A DNA stretch of 64,000 nucleotides from Leptospira saintgironsiae (GCF_002811765.1 NZ_NPDR01000001.1:434001-498000); one strand, 5' to 3'. Numbered from the stretch's first letter, positions 1-10,308 are shown. Notes: generated by a model from the letters alone, not told the origin. Numbers and translations are program-made.

Positions 1-445
1 CCCCTTCTAATGTAGGGTTTGTAGCGACTAAAACTTCTTTTAGATCTTCAGGTTCTATTCTGCTTAAAAGTTCTCTGATGCGTAGATCTTGAGGTCCTAC
101 ACCTTCTAAAGGAGAGATCACTCCGTTGAGGACATGGTATCTTCCTTTAAATTCTCCAGTGTTCTCTATAAAAAATACATCTTCCGGTTGTTCAACAACG
201 CAAACTGTATGACTGTCTCTTTTTTCAGAAAGGCAAAGATTGCAGATCTCTTCCTCTGAATAAGAACCACATCGAGAGCAGAAACGGATCCTTCCTTTTA
301 CTTCTGATAAACTTTGGATGAACCCATTAAAAACTGCAGGGTCCTGTCTTAATAAATGAAAACTGATACGGTACGCGCTTTTTCTTCCGATCCCAGGAAG
401 AGAAGAAAGTGCATTTACCATTCCTTCGATTAAATGTTCAGCCAA
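1..445 (-). CDS. recR: Recombination mediator RecR, C-terminal part beyond window
   Basis: RecR binds gapped DNA with RecF/RecO and helps load RecA during recombinational repair. The visible N-terminal part reads [19 protein letters not shown] (helix-hairpin-helix), then a four-cysteine zinc finger (CSRCG ... CNLC), then the start of the Toprim domain ([17 protein letters not shown]), where the window ends. The likely start is TTG at 445, which overlaps the stop region of ybaB by 8 bases; it matches the E. coli N-terminus better than the internal ATG at 421. The gene follows dnaX and ybaB, the classic dnaX-ybaB-recR order, so it is probably cotranscribed with them. The 3' end lies outside the window. 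Confidence 0.93.
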   Translation of the reverse strand, partial: MAEHLIEGMVNALSSLPGIGRKSAYRISFHLLRQDPAVFNGFIQSLSEVKGRIRFCSRCGSYSEEEICNLCLSEKRDSHTVCVVEQPEDVFFIENTGEFKGRYHVLNGVISPLEGVGPQDLRIRELLSRIEPEDLKEVLVATNPTLEG

Positions 446-785
446 GGTTGCCGCCGAATAATTTAGAAATTTCAGAAAGATCTAATCCGCCAGTGATCGA
501 TTTCAATTCGTATTCTGCGGCTTGTTTTGCTTTTTGGATGGCATCGTTTGTTGCTGCCATTACTAGATCTTCTAACATTTTATTATCTTCTGAATCAAAT
601 AATGCACGATTGATCTTTACGTCTACGATCGCTCCGTCTCCGGTAGATGTGACTTGTACCATTCCAGCGCCGGCGTCACCCATGACTCTTAAGTTGGAGA
701 TCCTTTTTTTGATCTCTTCCATTTTACCGCGCATTTCTCCCATCTTGGAAAAAATTTCAGATGCGTTCTTTAGATTTTCAAACAT
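438..785 (-). CDS. ybaB: YbaB/EbfC nucleoid-associated protein
   Basis: This 115-residue protein belongs to the YbaB/EbfC family of small dimeric DNA-binding proteins that coat the nucleoid. It starts [18 protein letters not shown], has the family's basic helical N-terminus (residues 1-35), and the central segment [19 protein letters not shown] typical of the family core. The length is normal. It sits between dnaX (9 bases upstream) and recR (8-base overlap downstream), the conserved neighbourhood in most bacteria. Assignment rests on family pattern and synteny. Confidence 0.95.
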   Translation of the reverse strand: MFENLKNASEIFSKMGEMRGKMEEIKKRISNLRVMGDAGAGMVQVTSTGDGAIVDVKINRALFDSEDNKMLEDLVMAATNDAIQKAKQAAEYELKSITGGLDLSEISKLFGGNLG

Positions 786-794
786 GGCTTATAC

Positions 795-2243
795 CTAGGA
801 TCCCAGTTTGGGTACTTTGGACGGATCTATATCCGTTCCTAAAAATTCGTTTTTGAAAGATTTCTCCCATTCTGCATCTTCAGAAGAAACACCTTTGGCC
901 AAATCTTCTAGAGAAGAAAGTGGTCCTGATTTTTGTTCCTGAGGAATTTCTTTCTTCTCATTAGACACAACCGGAGTCGGGGTTGGAACTGGAGTTTGTA
1001 CTTCTTTGGCCGGAGAAGGAACTTGCTTTTTAGGAGTTTCGAATGCTATAGATGCTGTAACAGAATCCTGATCTTGGATCATCAATATGAGATGATTGAT
1101 CCTGTCCACAAGCCCTGCAAGACTAGGTTTTGCTAGATCTTCCGAAAGTTTTTTGATTTGGATCTCTATAAAAATTTTAATCTCAAAAGAGTTTCTCAAA
1201 CGAAGAGTTTTAACTTTTTCGAATAATTCAAAAAGACGGAAAGAAAGTTTGTTCAATGCGATCGGATCTACAGATTCGAAATCCTTTCTCATTTTGATTA
1301 GATCTTCTCTAGGATAATTTACCGATTCGGAATCAGCAGCAGAATCTTTCACTAAACATAAAGTGTGAGTGAATTCTATGGAATCCCAAAGGAATTTATA
1401 TATATCCTGGCCTTCTTGGTATAAGTTCTCGATGATCTGTAATGACTTAGAAGAATTTTCAGAATCTACTAGACTTTTTATAAAATCGGATAAGAAATCG
1501 ATCCCATGATAACCGATCATCTTTCGGATCTCAGAACCTAAGAGTCGATTGTCAGTAAATACGAGTGCTTGCTCCATAAAGGAAAGCATATCTCTCACAG
1601 AGCCATCACCCTTCTTCGCTACCCAAAACAATCCTTCTGAATCATACTTTGTGTTTTCTTCCTTACACAAATTTTCTGCATAGTCTTGAAGAACAGATAA
1701 AGGAACTTTTTTAAAGATAAAGTCCTGGCAACGGGATAGAATGGTCTCTGGAATTTTATGATACTCAGTGGTAGCTAAAACGAAAACCACATGAGAAGGA
1801 GGTTCTTCCAAAGTTTTTAAAAGTGCGTTGAAGGATTGATCGGTAAGCATGTGCACCTCATCTATGATGTACACTTTATACTTACCACCCATCGGAGTGA
1901 ACTTTACGTTATCTCTAAGTTCTCTGATGTTCTCAATACCACGGTTACTCGCAGCATCTATTTCAAGAACATCTCCCGAAATCCCTTTAGTGATCTCTTG
2001 GCAAGAATCACATTGGTTACATGGCTCGTTATCGATTGGATTTTGACAATTTAGTCTTTTTGCGAAAATCCTAGCGATTGTAGTTTTTCCAACACCGCGA
2101 GGTCCGAAAAAAATATACGCATGACCTATCTTTCCGGACTTAACCGCGTTTTGTAATGCGCCTATTGCAAGATTCTGATGGATTACATCTTGGAATCTCT
2201 GGGGGCGATATTTGCGGGAGAGAACTTCGTGATTTCCAGCCAT
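795..2243 (-). CDS. dnaX: DNA polymerase III subunit gamma/tau
   Basis: DnaX is the AAA+ clamp-loader ATPase that places the beta sliding clamp on primed DNA. Visible features are RKYRPQRF at residues 10-17, Walker A GPRGVGKT at 47-54, zinc cysteines C66, C75, C78 and C81, Walker B with DEVH at 128-131, and the sensor-1/arginine-finger motif SRC at 170-172. Residues after about 370 form a Pro/Lys-rich tail (PTPTPVV) with a short C-terminal segment, so the tau-like region is much shorter than in E. coli (482 against 643 residues). I saw no obvious slippery AAAAAAG frameshift site, but did not search exhaustively. It heads the dnaX-ybaB-recR group. Confidence 0.96.
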   Translation of the reverse strand: MAGNHEVLSRKYRPQRFQDVIHQNLAIGALQNAVKSGKIGHAYIFFGPRGVGKTTIARIFAKRLNCQNPIDNEPCNQCDSCQEITKGISGDVLEIDAASNRGIENIRELRDNVKFTPMGGKYKVYIIDEVHMLTDQSFNALLKTLEEPPSHVVFVLATTEYHKIPETILSRCQDFIFKKVPLSVLQDYAENLCKEENTKYDSEGLFWVAKKGDGSVRDMLSFMEQALVFTDNRLLGSEIRKMIGYHGIDFLSDFIKSLVDSENSSKSLQIIENLYQEGQDIYKFLWDSIEFTHTLCLVKDSAADSESVNYPREDLIKMRKDFESVDPIALNKLSFRLFELFEKVKTLRLRNSFEIKIFIEIQIKKLSEDLAKPSLAGLVDRINHLILMIQDQDSVTASIAFETPKKQVPSPAKEVQTPVPTPTPVVSNEKKEIPQEQKSGPLSSLEDLAKGVSSEDAEWEKSFKNEFLGTDIDPSKVPKLGS

Positions 2244-2303
2244 ATGATTGTTATTTTACCAGATAGCATGGGGTAAGAAAGGAGGAAAAGCCTAAAAGTC
2301 CGT

Positions 2304-2762
2304 TTAATTTCTCTTATCTTTGAAGAAAGTTTTGAATAACTCTTTGGTCGTTTCTGACTTAATTAGTACGAGTTCTGGAAAAAAATTTCTGCTATAGATT
2401 GTTTCTAAAGGAAGAGAAGAAATCCCTTCTCCTAATTTTGCAGGAACCAGATATGCTACTTTAGGGATTCGAGAAAGTAGAATAGAACCTCCACACATCA
2501 AACAAGGCTCTAGAGTAGTAATGAGGATACAATCAGTGAGATATCTTTCCTTGCAGATCCGTTTTGCTTCTGAAATCGCAAGAACTTCACTATGTAAGGA
2601 AGAATCTTCCGAAATTTCTACCGAGTTGAAAGCTTCACAGACAAGACTTCCGTTTTTGTAAATTTGTGTGAAACTAGGTATCTCCTCCGAATTTTGAGTA
2701 CGAATTTCCGCAAATCGGTCTAAAAAAACCTTAAGTAATGCCTCTATAATTTCTTGGCTCAT
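2304..2762 (-). CDS. tRNA-specific adenosine deaminase-like (TadA family)
   Basis: A 152-residue zinc-dependent deaminase of the cytidine/deoxycytidylate deaminase fold. Catalytic residues are visible: H57-S-E59 (HxE) and P86-C87-L-M-C90 (PCxxC). TadA converts A34 to inosine in tRNA-Arg(ACG), and that is the most likely role. The family also contains guanine and other nucleoside deaminases, and the ligand motif here is HSE rather than HAE, so the substrate is not certain. It lies 60 bases upstream of dnaX on the same strand and may be cotranscribed with it. Confidence 0.8.
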   Translation of the reverse strand: MSQEIIEALLKVFLDRFAEIRTQNSEEIPSFTQIYKNGSLVCEAFNSVEISEDSSLHSEVLAISEAKRICKERYLTDCILITTLEPCLMCGGSILLSRIPKVAYLVPAKLGEGISSLPLETIYSRNFFPELVLIKSETTKELFKTFFKDKRN

Positions 2763-2835
2763 TTTCGGTTTCTATTTCCGTTTCTCTTTTAAATTCTTCT
2801 TGCTCTTAGCGTGTGTAAATGGTTTTTTCAAGCGC

Positions 2836-4440
2836 ATGATTCTTTCGGCCAAATTGATGAGACCGGCCGGTTCTTCCGCAAAGTCCAACACTCTACTTGT
2901 ACGTTTAAATTCTCCTACAGGGCCTGCATCCGCTCAAAGGCAACCTTTAGTTTTGGGCTTAGCTTTGGACAGAAGCTGGTCCATGAAAGGAAGTAAAATG
3001 GATTCTGTAATCCAAGCTTCTGCTTCCTTGGTCAATTGGTTGACCCGACGAGATTTCTTAACCGCTGTCGCTTACGCAGAAGATGTTCAGGTCATCCAAC
3101 CTTTAGTTCCTTTGGCCGAAAAAAATTCAGTCATTCACAGATTAAATTCTATCCAAGTGGGTACTTCTACCAACCTAAGCGGTGGATGGCTTCATGTTCT
3201 CAGAACGTTGGAATTACATCCGATTGCCGATGGTTATAAACGTGTTATTCTTCTTACTGACGGAAATCCAACATTAGGAATTAAGGATCCTGTTCAGTTA
3301 ATCCAGATTGCAGCTGACGCTTATAAAAAAGGCATAAGCACAACTGTTATCGGTTTCGGCAATGACTTCAATGAAATACTTCTAAAAGAGATCGCAGAAT
3401 CTGGAGGAGGGAATTTCTATTATGTAGAAACTCCTGAAGAGACTGGAGATATTTTCTTCAAAGAGTTTGGAGATATCGGAACCTTATATGCTCAATCCAT
3501 AGAGCTCAAAGTTGATTTTCCGAAAGGAATTGATTATCTGGATTTAGTTTCAGAAGTTTCTTCTTACCAAGAACCTGATCCTGAGGAAACAGGACGTACT
3601 AAAACATTAGTTTTAGAAGTCGGTGATATGAGAGCGGACGATGTAAAAAGTCTAGTAGTTCAACTTCGCCCGACCAAAAAAGATACACCTCCAAATATTA
3701 ATATTTCTGCAAGTTATTACGAACTGACAGACGGTGCTAAGTTAGAACAAAAAACTATAGATATTCCTTTAGATTGGAATGATGACTCCGCTAAGGAAGA
3801 CGCGGACGTAGTTGTCGAGGCTACAATCGCTAAAACCGGAAAAGGTTTAAGAAAAGCTGGAACACTTTTAAAAGAAGGTTATACGGACGAGTCCATTTCT
3901 CTCTTAAACGATCTGATCAAAGAAATTAATGAGAAGGAAGAATTAGCTCCTGAAGTTTTACAAACTCTTGGCTTTAGGGTAAGTTCTCTAAAAAATCGGA
4001 TCTTGGAAAATTCTCCTACTGCTGCAAAACATTTGGTGGCTTCTGCTTCTGAACTTCAGTACGGAGCAATGGAAAATTTCCCGGACGATGGAGTAGAATA
4101 TCACGATCAGATCTATGCATATCGTACAAATGAGGATATAGATCTTTATAGATGTCCTGAGATCAAAACTGCGATCCAAGAAAAGATGAAAGAAGGTTAC
4201 AGATACATTGTTTTCAATCTGGCTAAATCTTCTTACATAGATTCTTCTGCGATTGGTATGTTGATACAAGTCGCAGGTTGGCTCAGAAAAAGAGGCGGAG
4301 AATTGATTGTAAGTAATCTAAGATCTTCCGTTAAAAAAGTATTCTCGATTACTCGATTGGAATCTCATATTCGTGCTTCTGAAACAGAAGAAGAGGCCCA
4401 AAGTTTACTAAAGGCCTGGATAGAAAGTAAGGCGGTTTAG
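2836..4440 (+). CDS. VWA domain protein fused to a C-terminal STAS domain
   Basis: About 534 residues with two recognisable modules. The N-terminal von Willebrand A domain has a full metal site: DRSWS (D45, S47, S49), the Thr in [11 protein letters not shown], and LTDGNPTLG. The last hundred or so residues form a STAS (anti-sigma-factor antagonist) domain, with [17 protein letters not shown] and [23 protein letters not shown]; the serines in SYIDSSAIG correspond to the loop phosphorylated in SpoIIAA-type proteins. No signal peptide is seen, so it is probably cytoplasmic. I prefer ATG 2836; an upstream TTG at 2800 and a downstream ATG at 2857 are possible, and none has a strong ribosome site. 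The stop overlaps the convergent PC4-like gene by 4 bases. Confidence 0.85.
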   Translation: MILSAKLMRPAGSSAKSNTLLVRLNSPTGPASAQRQPLVLGLALDRSWSMKGSKMDSVIQASASLVNWLTRRDFLTAVAYAEDVQVIQPLVPLAEKNSVIHRLNSIQVGTSTNLSGGWLHVLRTLELHPIADGYKRVILLTDGNPTLGIKDPVQLIQIAADAYKKGISTTVIGFGNDFNEILLKEIAESGGGNFYYVETPEETGDIFFKEFGDIGTLYAQSIELKVDFPKGIDYLDLVSEVSSYQEPDPEETGRTKTLVLEVGDMRADDVKSLVVQLRPTKKDTPPNINISASYYELTDGAKLEQKTIDIPLDWNDDSAKEDADVVVEATIAKTGKGLRKAGTLLKEGYTDESISLLNDLIKEINEKEELAPEVLQTLGFRVSSLKNRILENSPTAAKHLVASASELQYGAMENFPDDGVEYHDQIYAYRTNEDIDLYRCPEIKTAIQEKMKEGYRYIVFNLAKSSYIDSSAIGMLIQVAGWLRKRGGELIVSNLRSSVKKVFSITRLESHIRASETEEEAQSLLKAWIESKAV

Positions 4441-4649
4441 CTCAAAGAGTTTTCCGCCGCAAGTATTGCATCCTTTACTTCTGAGTATAATCCAACCGGA
4501 ATTGCGATTCCTTTTTGGGTAGGCTTGTATTCACCTTCGCTGTCTGTGTACCAAACTCTTAAGTTCAGATATTTATTTCCTTTAAATTCTGAAATTTCGA
4601 CTCGGATGATCTCACCTTTGCCTTTATCAATATCTCGGATTACGCTCAT
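4437..4649 (-). CDS. PC4/Sub1-like transcriptional coactivator domain protein
   Basis: A 70-residue protein that is essentially one PC4-type single-strand DNA-binding domain: start [20 protein letters not shown], then [19 protein letters not shown], the K-x-G-I-x-I strand typical of the family, and a closing helix. Bacterial members bind ssDNA and may influence transcription or repair. The ATG at 4649 is chosen because AGGAAGGG lies 7 bases upstream; a longer frame from 4712 lacks such a site and would run through the terminator at 4714-4744. Convergent with the VWA-STAS gene, sharing 4 bases at the stops. Confidence 0.85.
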   Translation of the reverse strand: MSVIRDIDKGKGEIIRVEISEFKGNKYLNLRVWYTDSEGEYKPTQKGIAIPVGLYSEVKDAILAAENSLS

Positions 4650-4713
4650 AGTTTTCCCTTCCTGACGGCAAAAGACTAAATTCCCGGTTTTGGATTTCCA
4701 GTCGTTTTCCATA

Positions 4714-4744
4714 AAAAAAGGCCCCCAGTTGGGAGCCTTTTACT
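4714..4744 (-). terminator. Rho-independent terminator after ferredoxin-NADP reductase
   Basis: Read on the minus strand this is AAAAGGCTCCC, a short loop, then GGGGGCCTTTTTTT: a GC-rich stem with a run of seven T. It lies just beyond the stop of the reductase at 4767. The plus strand also ends in T, but the longer T run favours leftward termination. Confidence 0.85.
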
Positions 4745-4766
4745 TAGAAAAATTTTAGAAAATTGA

Positions 4767-5699
4767 TCAGTAGGTTTCCACGAATAATTGGTGGGCGCCT
4801 TCCAGATGATGTTTATATTCTTCGTAAGTTCCGGAGTTTCCATCGATCTTTTGGATCTCTTCAATTACTCCTTTTTCCATTCCTTTTGGACCACCGCAGA
4901 TATAGAAACGTCCTCCAGAAGAGAGAACTTTTTTCACTTCTGCTTCTAACATTTTAACTCTATGAGAGATATACATTCTTCCGCCATCGAAAGGATTGTT
5001 TTCTTCTCTGGAGATAGCAGTTACCAATTTGAAATTAGGGAATTTCTTCTCTAATCCTCTTAGATAATCCATCAATACTAACTCGTCTGAATAAGGAGCT
5101 CCGTATACAAGAGTTACATTGCCTGTGAAGTTAATAAGTTTGTGTTCAAGAAGTTCTTCGCTCATTCCAACAAATGGAGCAATACCAGTTCCAGTTGCGA
5201 GGAACATGATGTCTCCGGAAAAGTCAGTGTTTGGAAGAAGGAATTTTTTTCCAGAAGGTCCAGTCATTACTACTTCGTCACCTTCTTTCAGGTCACAAAC
5301 GTAGTTAGAGCAAACTCCTTTGAATTGAACATTTCCATCTGCATCGTAGACATTATCTCTTTTGATAATGAATTCGATTGTGTCTTCTTTCATTCCGAAA
5401 GAATAACTAGGAGAAGCAATTGAATATAAACGAACTGTATAAGCTGCGTCCGCAAGTCCCTTCGCTTTTTTCTCAGGGTCTTCTCCAGGAGGAATGATAC
5501 CACCGGATTGTCCGATTAGATAAGGATACTGGCTATGATCGATAGCTAAAGTAATTCTATGAATTAATGATTCGCCTTCCTTCTTAGGTCTTTTACCTTT
5601 TCCAGTTTCTGGAGTAAGAAGTACATTGCTGATAACCTTCGCTTTCAGCGGGTTTGATTTTTTGAATATATTGATTTGCGGCTCTCTAACGGGCTTCAT
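4767..5699 (-). CDS. Plant-type ferredoxin-NADP(+) reductase
   Basis: A 310-residue FAD enzyme exchanging electrons between NADPH and ferredoxin or flavodoxin. The FAD site is RLYSIAS at residues 90-96 and GVCSNYVC at 128-135; the NADP site is ATGTGIAPF at 168-176 and [10 protein letters not shown] near 270-280; the protein ends in VETY, the C-terminal aromatic that stacks on the flavin in plastidic enzymes. The motifs are of the plastidic class rather than the shorter bacterial FPR class; Leptospira is known to carry such an enzyme. It is monocistronic here, with a strong terminator downstream, and is divergent from lpxD. Confidence 0.95.
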   Translation of the reverse strand: MKPVREPQINIFKKSNPLKAKVISNVLLTPETGKGKRPKKEGESLIHRITLAIDHSQYPYLIGQSGGIIPPGEDPEKKAKGLADAAYTVRLYSIASPSYSFGMKEDTIEFIIKRDNVYDADGNVQFKGVCSNYVCDLKEGDEVVMTGPSGKKFLLPNTDFSGDIMFLATGTGIAPFVGMSEELLEHKLINFTGNVTLVYGAPYSDELVLMDYLRGLEKKFPNFKLVTAISREENNPFDGGRMYISHRVKMLEAEVKKVLSSGGRFYICGGPKGMEKGVIEEIQKIDGNSGTYEEYKHHLEGAHQLFVETY

Positions 5700-5956
5700 A
5701 GGCGGGCTGGATCCTGGTGTCGATTTCTAATGTATTACAGAATTTTTTCGGAAGCTAATTCGTCAAACGGGATATTTATAAAGGAAGAAGCACCATTATT
5801 CCGTATTATGTCTTCTTTATCTTCAATCCTCAGATAAGCTCTTCTTTCAGATATTCATTAGCTTATGCAAGTAATTCATTCCGAAATTTGGGATAGATCC
5901 GAATACGATCTGCTAATACGTTGGCAGATACTAAAAGACTAGAAAAGAGGGTCTTA

Positions 5957-7009
5957 ATGGCTAGATATACCTTGGAAGAACTGGCTTCCAAAATTTCCGG
6001 AGCAAAAATAGAAAATTGCGCGGACCCCAAAAAAATTCAGGTGGAATCAGTTTCTCCGGTTAACCCGGGAGTTACGAACAGCATTAGTTTTCTCGCAAGC
6101 AAGAAGATGTTAAATGAGGCAAAGAAGACCGCCTCTAGTATCGTATTAACTACTTCTGACTTCGCAAAAGAATTAGAAGTGCCTTGTCTGGTTGTAGATA
6201 AACCGGATTTGATACTCGCTCAGGTTTTAGATCTGATCTATCCTCCTCACAAGTTTGAAAACAAAGTAGAAGAAAATGCATATGTTCATCCTAAAGCAAA
6301 GATCGGTAAAAATTGTTATATAGGAAATTTTGCATCCGTTGCAGAATATGCTGAGATCGGAGATAACGTAATCTTAGAAGACGGAGTTCGTATCGGAAGA
6401 GGAGCGAAAGTCGGAGAAGGTTCTCATGTAGGGCCGAATAACGTGATCCACCACGGAGTTATCATAGGAAAAAGATTTAGATCTTTCGGAAATTGTACTG
6501 TAGGCGGAGATGGATTCAGATTCGTATTCGCAAATGGTAAACATAATAAGATCCCTCAAGTCGGAACGGTAATTGTGGGCGATGATGTGGAGATGGGCTC
6601 CAATAGCGCAATCGATAGAGGCGGCTTGGAAAATACGATCATTGGTGACGGATGTAAATTCGATAACCTTGTTCATATCGGCCATAATTGTGTATTAGGA
6701 AAAAATGTAGTAATTGCAGGTTATACTGGTGTTGCGGGTTCCACTACAATAGGAGATAATTGTACCATCGGTGGTGGTTGTGGTATTGCCGATCATATCG
6801 GTATTCCAAGCGGAACCATTGTGGGTGGAGGAACTTCTGTTCGAAACACTCTTCCTAAGCCGGACATCTATGTGGGCTGGGACTATGGATTGACTTTCCC
6901 TGAATTCCAAAAACTAAGAGTGAATATCAAAAACGTGGTCAATTTCCAAAAATGGGCTAGAAGAATAAAGGCTATTGAAGCTAAACTTGGTCTTACCACG
7001 GAAGAATAA
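5957..7009 (+). CDS. lpxD: UDP-3-O-acylglucosamine N-acyltransferase LpxD
   Basis: LpxD adds the N-linked hydroxyacyl chain to the lipid A precursor in the cytoplasm. The 350-residue product has an N-terminal uridine-binding domain (about 1-100), a left-handed beta-helix of hexapeptide repeats (AKIGKNCYIGNFASV onward), the catalytic His region NLVHIGHNCVLG, and a helical C-terminus. ATG 5957 is chosen: it is preceded by AGAAAAGAGGG and gives the family's usual N-terminus MARYTLEEL; the TTG at 5921 is less likely. Leptospira lipid A uses a diamino sugar, so both acyl positions may be amide-linked, but that is family knowledge and not visible here. Confidence 0.95.
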   Translation: MARYTLEELASKISGAKIENCADPKKIQVESVSPVNPGVTNSISFLASKKMLNEAKKTASSIVLTTSDFAKELEVPCLVVDKPDLILAQVLDLIYPPHKFENKVEENAYVHPKAKIGKNCYIGNFASVAEYAEIGDNVILEDGVRIGRGAKVGEGSHVGPNNVIHHGVIIGKRFRSFGNCTVGGDGFRFVFANGKHNKIPQVGTVIVGDDVEMGSNSAIDRGGLENTIIGDGCKFDNLVHIGHNCVLGKNVVIAGYTGVAGSTTIGDNCTIGGGCGIADHIGIPSGTIVGGGTSVRNTLPKPDIYVGWDYGLTFPEFQKLRVNIKNVVNFQKWARRIKAIEAKLGLTTEE

Positions 7010-7044
7010 GGTTCTAAAATCTTTCCGAATTATGTCCATTAGGC

Positions 7045-7073
7045 TTGACATGGTTCGGAGAAGGTTCAATTCT
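7045..7073 (+). promoter_or_regulatory. Possible promoter for the 59-codon gene
   Basis: A perfect TTGACA at 7045-7050 is followed after 17 bases by AATTCT, a poor -10 box (3 of 6). It lies 27 bases before the start of the small gene at 7100. Tentative because of the weak -10. Confidence 0.35.
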
Positions 7074-7099
7074 TCGCCTTATCCCAAAGGAGGCTAGCC

Positions 7100-7279
7100 T
7101 TGAATACCCGACCCAATACTGAGGTCTTGGACCATATTCCAAACTCCCAGATTTCCGGGCGGGACTTTCCTCAAATAAATAGATTAGGAAAGTTGTTGGA
7201 TTCTTATGCGGATAATTTGCTGGAGCCCCGTTCTTCGAAAGTGGTGCTAATCAGCGAGTTAAGATATACCCGCAATTAA
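7100..7279 (+). CDS. Small hypothetical protein (59 residues)
   Basis: A short frame that looks genuinely translated: AAAGGAGG, a near-perfect ribosome binding site, ends 7 bases before the TTG start, and a stem-loop terminator follows the stop. The product begins MNTRPNTEVLDHIPNSQISG and ends EPRSSKVVLISELRYTRN. It has no signal peptide or membrane segment, is hydrophilic and ends with a basic tail. I do not recognise a family. Its own possible promoter (7045) and terminator (7302) suggest an independent transcript. The use of TTG is common in this window. Confidence 0.6.
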   Translation: MNTRPNTEVLDHIPNSQISGRDFPQINRLGKLLDSYADNLLEPRSSKVVLISELRYTRN

Positions 7280-7301
7280 ACAAAAAACAGATCTTTGATA
7301 A

Positions 7302-7330
7302 GACCCGAATTCTCGGGTCCTTCATTCCTT
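7302..7330 (+). terminator. Terminator after the 59-codon gene
   Basis: GACCCGA (7302-7308), loop ATTC, TCGGGTC (7313-7319): a perfect 7-bp stem, followed by a pyrimidine-rich CTTCATTCCTTCTTCTT. It separates the small gene from the convergent MFS gene and may work both ways. Confidence 0.75.
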
Positions 7331-7361
7331 CTTCTTATTTCATCCTCAAAGAACATTAGAA

Positions 7362-8549
7362 TTATTTAATTCTATTATGGGTTTTTCCAAGAAAGAATAA
7401 ACAAGCCAAGGACATTACACCAGACATTGACATCACTGTAATCATTGGATAAGCGCTTCCGTCATGAAGAAGGCTGACTGCTGCAGTGGAAACAGCGCCA
7501 AATACCATCTGCAATGCTCCCATCAAAGCGGATGCACTTCCTGCATTTTTAGAAAAAGGAGCCATTGCAAGCGCAGAAGCATTTGGAACAATCAGCCCGA
7601 ACGCACTCACTAAGAAGAAAATTAAAACAAGCATTGGAATAAATCCTAAGCCTAAAATTTCGAAGATAATAAGCAAAGAACAAAGTATTAGATACGAATA
7701 TCCTACATACTTCACAATAGTTGCTGCTTCAAATTTTTTGAGAAGAATACGATTGATCTGACTAGAAAGGATCAAACCAAAAGCGTTAAATCCGAAAAGA
7801 TAACTGTATTCAGTTTGAGAGAGTCCATTCAAAACCATAAATACGAATGGGGAACCGGCGATATATGCAAACATCACAGATGCAGAAAATCCGGAACTAA
7901 GCACATATGTTTTGAAGATTGGATTTGAGAATACTTCGACATATTCTTTGATCACTGGAGCTATTTTAAGAGAGATAGAAGAATCACCACCTTTGGTATC
8001 TTGGAAAACCAATAAAGATCCAAAAAGCATTATGGTAGAAATACCTGTCAGAGTGAAGAAGATCCAATTCCAACTAGCAAACTGAAGCAAAAGTCCGCCC
8101 ACAGTAGGAGCAAGAATCGGCGCGATTCCCATTACTAATATGATCTGAGAAAAAACTTTAGCTCCTTCATGAGGAGAGAATACATCTCTTACAACTGCTC
8201 TTGGGATTACCATTCCGGCGCAAGCACCCAAAGATTGTAAAAAGCGGAAGAATATTAACGAATTAACTGAATTTGAAAATCCACAGGCTAAGGAACTTAC
8301 TATGTATAACGTAAGACCTACGAGCAAAGGAGTTTTACGGCCGAAACGATCTACGATTGGTCCGTAAAATAATTGTCCGAAAGAAATTCCAAAAAAGAAA
8401 CTAGTTAACGTTAGTTGCACATCTGAGATTGGAGTCCCAAGATCTTTTGCGATCTCATTCATACCAGGAAGGTACATATCGATCGAGAAAGGTGCAATTG
8501 CAGTCAATGCCCCAAGTATTAGGATTAAAGTGCCGTTAGATTTGCTCAC
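7362..8549 (-). CDS. MFS multidrug exporter, Bcr/CflA family
   Basis: A 395-residue inner-membrane transporter with about twelve hydrophobic segments. Typical Bcr/CflA signatures are SIDMYLPGMNEIAKDLG near residue 25, the cytoplasmic loop FYGPIVDRFGRKTPLLVG around 62-79, and RFLQSLGACAGMVIPRAVVRD around 102-122, containing the acidic/arginine residues of drug-proton antiporters. Family members export bicyclomycin, chloramphenicol or sulfonamides; the substrate cannot be predicted. The start is a GTG at 8549 with AGGAG only one base away, so the exact start is uncertain. It lies 31 bases after the acyl-CoA synthetase on the same strand and may share its transcript. Confidence 0.88.
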   Translation of the reverse strand: MSKSNGTLILILGALTAIAPFSIDMYLPGMNEIAKDLGTPISDVQLTLTSFFFGISFGQLFYGPIVDRFGRKTPLLVGLTLYIVSSLACGFSNSVNSLIFFRFLQSLGACAGMVIPRAVVRDVFSPHEGAKVFSQIILVMGIAPILAPTVGGLLLQFASWNWIFFTLTGISTIMLFGSLLVFQDTKGGDSSISLKIAPVIKEYVEVFSNPIFKTYVLSSGFSASVMFAYIAGSPFVFMVLNGLSQTEYSYLFGFNAFGLILSSQINRILLKKFEAATIVKYVGYSYLILCSLLIIFEILGLGFIPMLVLIFFLVSAFGLIVPNASALAMAPFSKNAGSASALMGALQMVFGAVSTAAVSLLHDGSAYPMITVMSMSGVMSLACLFFLGKTHNRIK

Positions 8550-8580
8550 ACTCCTAGAATTGGATTCGAATACTAGAGGT

Positions 8581-10194
8581 CTATTCTTCTAATTCTTTTC
8601 TTAGAATTTTCTTATCGAACTTACCTACGCTTGTTTTTGGAATCGCAGAAACCGACCGAATATCATCTAGCTTAGGTAATTGCCAGTGAGCAAAGTTGTC
8701 TTTGAGTCGATCATGTATCTTTTTCGGATCTACTTGTTTACCCTCTACTGGAACAACAAATATAACTGGGGCCTCATCTCTGACTGGATCCTTTCTTCCT
8801 ACAACTGCAGCTTCTAAAACATCCGGATCTGCCATGACTAGATTTTCCATATCAACAGAAGAGATCCATTCTCCTCTGGTTTTGATCAGATCCTTTTTAC
8901 GATCTGTGATCTGCATGTAACCATACTCATCCAAGACCACAACGTCTCCAGTGCGGAACCAACCATCGGAGGTAAAAGATTCGGAAGATTCTCCACTTTT
9001 ATAAGAAGCAGCGATCCAAGGTCCTCGAACTAAAAGTTCGCCAGGAGTTTTTCCGTCCTTTGGAACATCTTTGCCATTATCATCGATTGCTCTTATTTCT
9101 ACACCTGGAACAGGCACTCCTTGTTTTGCTCTATAAGAATATCTTTTATTATCATCTAAATTTTTCATAAAACCGCGAAGATGAGAAACGGTTCCAACGG
9201 GAGAAGTTTCAGTCATTCCCCAAGCGTGAAGAATGGAGATCCCGAAATCTTTTTCAAAACCTTCGATCAAACCTCGAGGTGCGGCAGAACCACCAACTAC
9301 CATTGTATGGAGTTTTAGATTATATTTAGTTTTCTTTAAGTGTTGGTATAGAACATTCCAAACTGTAGGAACTCCTGCAGTTAGTGTAACTTCTTCTGAT
9401 TCTAATAATTCAGCGAGAGAAGCGCCCAAAAGATGTTTTCCAGGAAACACCAATTTGCATCCGGTCATCACTGAAGCGAAAGGAATTCCCCATGAATTTA
9501 CATGGAACATTGGGACTACGGGAAGAACTGTTTCAGCTTCTCTTATACACAATGCATCTCCCATACATATGGACATTGAATGTAAATAAGTAGATCTATG
9601 AGAATAAACGACTCCCTTTGGATTTCCAGTTGTACCAGAAGTATAACAGATCCCTGCTGCTTCGAACTCATCTATAGGTTCGAAATTTTCTACCTCGTCT
9701 CCTGTTTTCAAAAAATCTTCATATGAAATTGCATTTGGAAGATTTGGAAAAGGAACATTCTCTTTATCATCAATGATGATAAATTTTTGCACACCATGAA
9801 TTTGGCTTAGATTCTTTTCGATCGCAGGAGCTAAAGATTTATCTACAAAGATAAATTTGTCCTTAGCTTCGTTGATGATATATATTAGTTGTTCAGGAAA
9901 TAATCGAATATTGATCGTGTGAAGAACTGCACGAATACTCGGGATCGCGAAATACAATTCCAAATGTACGGAATGATTTAAACAGAAAGTAGCGATTGCT
10001 TCTCCAGGTTTTACACCGGCCTTACGTAATGCGCTCATCAAACGGATGGTTCTTTTGTAAAATTCTCCGTAAGTCAGTCGTTGGATGGAACTATCATGCC
10101 ATTTGGTTACGATTTCCTTATGAGGATGAACCTCTTTTGCTCTTTTTAAAATGGAAGGCAAAACCAATGGATAATCCATCATCGTGGAACGCAT
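8581..10194 (-). CDS. Acyl-CoA synthetase (AMP-forming), fatty acid-CoA ligase family
   Basis: A 537-residue ANL-superfamily enzyme that activates a carboxylic acid with ATP and joins it to CoA. The P-loop [12 protein letters not shown] lies near residue 185, the second motif is [12 protein letters not shown], then [33 protein letters not shown], and the C-terminal catalytic lysine sits in [11 protein letters not shown]. The sequence resembles medium- to long-chain fatty acid ligases (FadD3/AlkK type) used in beta-oxidation, Leptospira's carbon source. Chain length is not determinable. The MFS gene follows closely. Confidence 0.9.
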   Translation of the reverse strand: MRSTMMDYPLVLPSILKRAKEVHPHKEIVTKWHDSSIQRLTYGEFYKRTIRLMSALRKAGVKPGEAIATFCLNHSVHLELYFAIPSIRAVLHTINIRLFPEQLIYIINEAKDKFIFVDKSLAPAIEKNLSQIHGVQKFIIIDDKENVPFPNLPNAISYEDFLKTGDEVENFEPIDEFEAAGICYTSGTTGNPKGVVYSHRSTYLHSMSICMGDALCIREAETVLPVVPMFHVNSWGIPFASVMTGCKLVFPGKHLLGASLAELLESEEVTLTAGVPTVWNVLYQHLKKTKYNLKLHTMVVGGSAAPRGLIEGFEKDFGISILHAWGMTETSPVGTVSHLRGFMKNLDDNKRYSYRAKQGVPVPGVEIRAIDDNGKDVPKDGKTPGELLVRGPWIAASYKSGESSESFTSDGWFRTGDVVVLDEYGYMQITDRKKDLIKTRGEWISSVDMENLVMADPDVLEAAVVGRKDPVRDEAPVIFVVPVEGKQVDPKKIHDRLKDNFAHWQLPKLDDIRSVSAIPKTSVGKFDKKILRKELEE

Positions 10195-10308
10195 AAACTT
10201 CTCCGCATAAATTGTCGGGCCAAGATTATTGCACTGAATTAGTTACGGTCAAGAAGAATCAGAAGAATTCTAAATTGTTTTATCTCTAAACGAAGTTAGT
10301 TGATGTGA

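Noticed and set aside
2244..2303. Signal recognition particle RNA next to dnaX, as found in many bacteria.
   Set aside because: The gap between dnaX and the deaminase is only 60 bases and has no suitable stem-loop.
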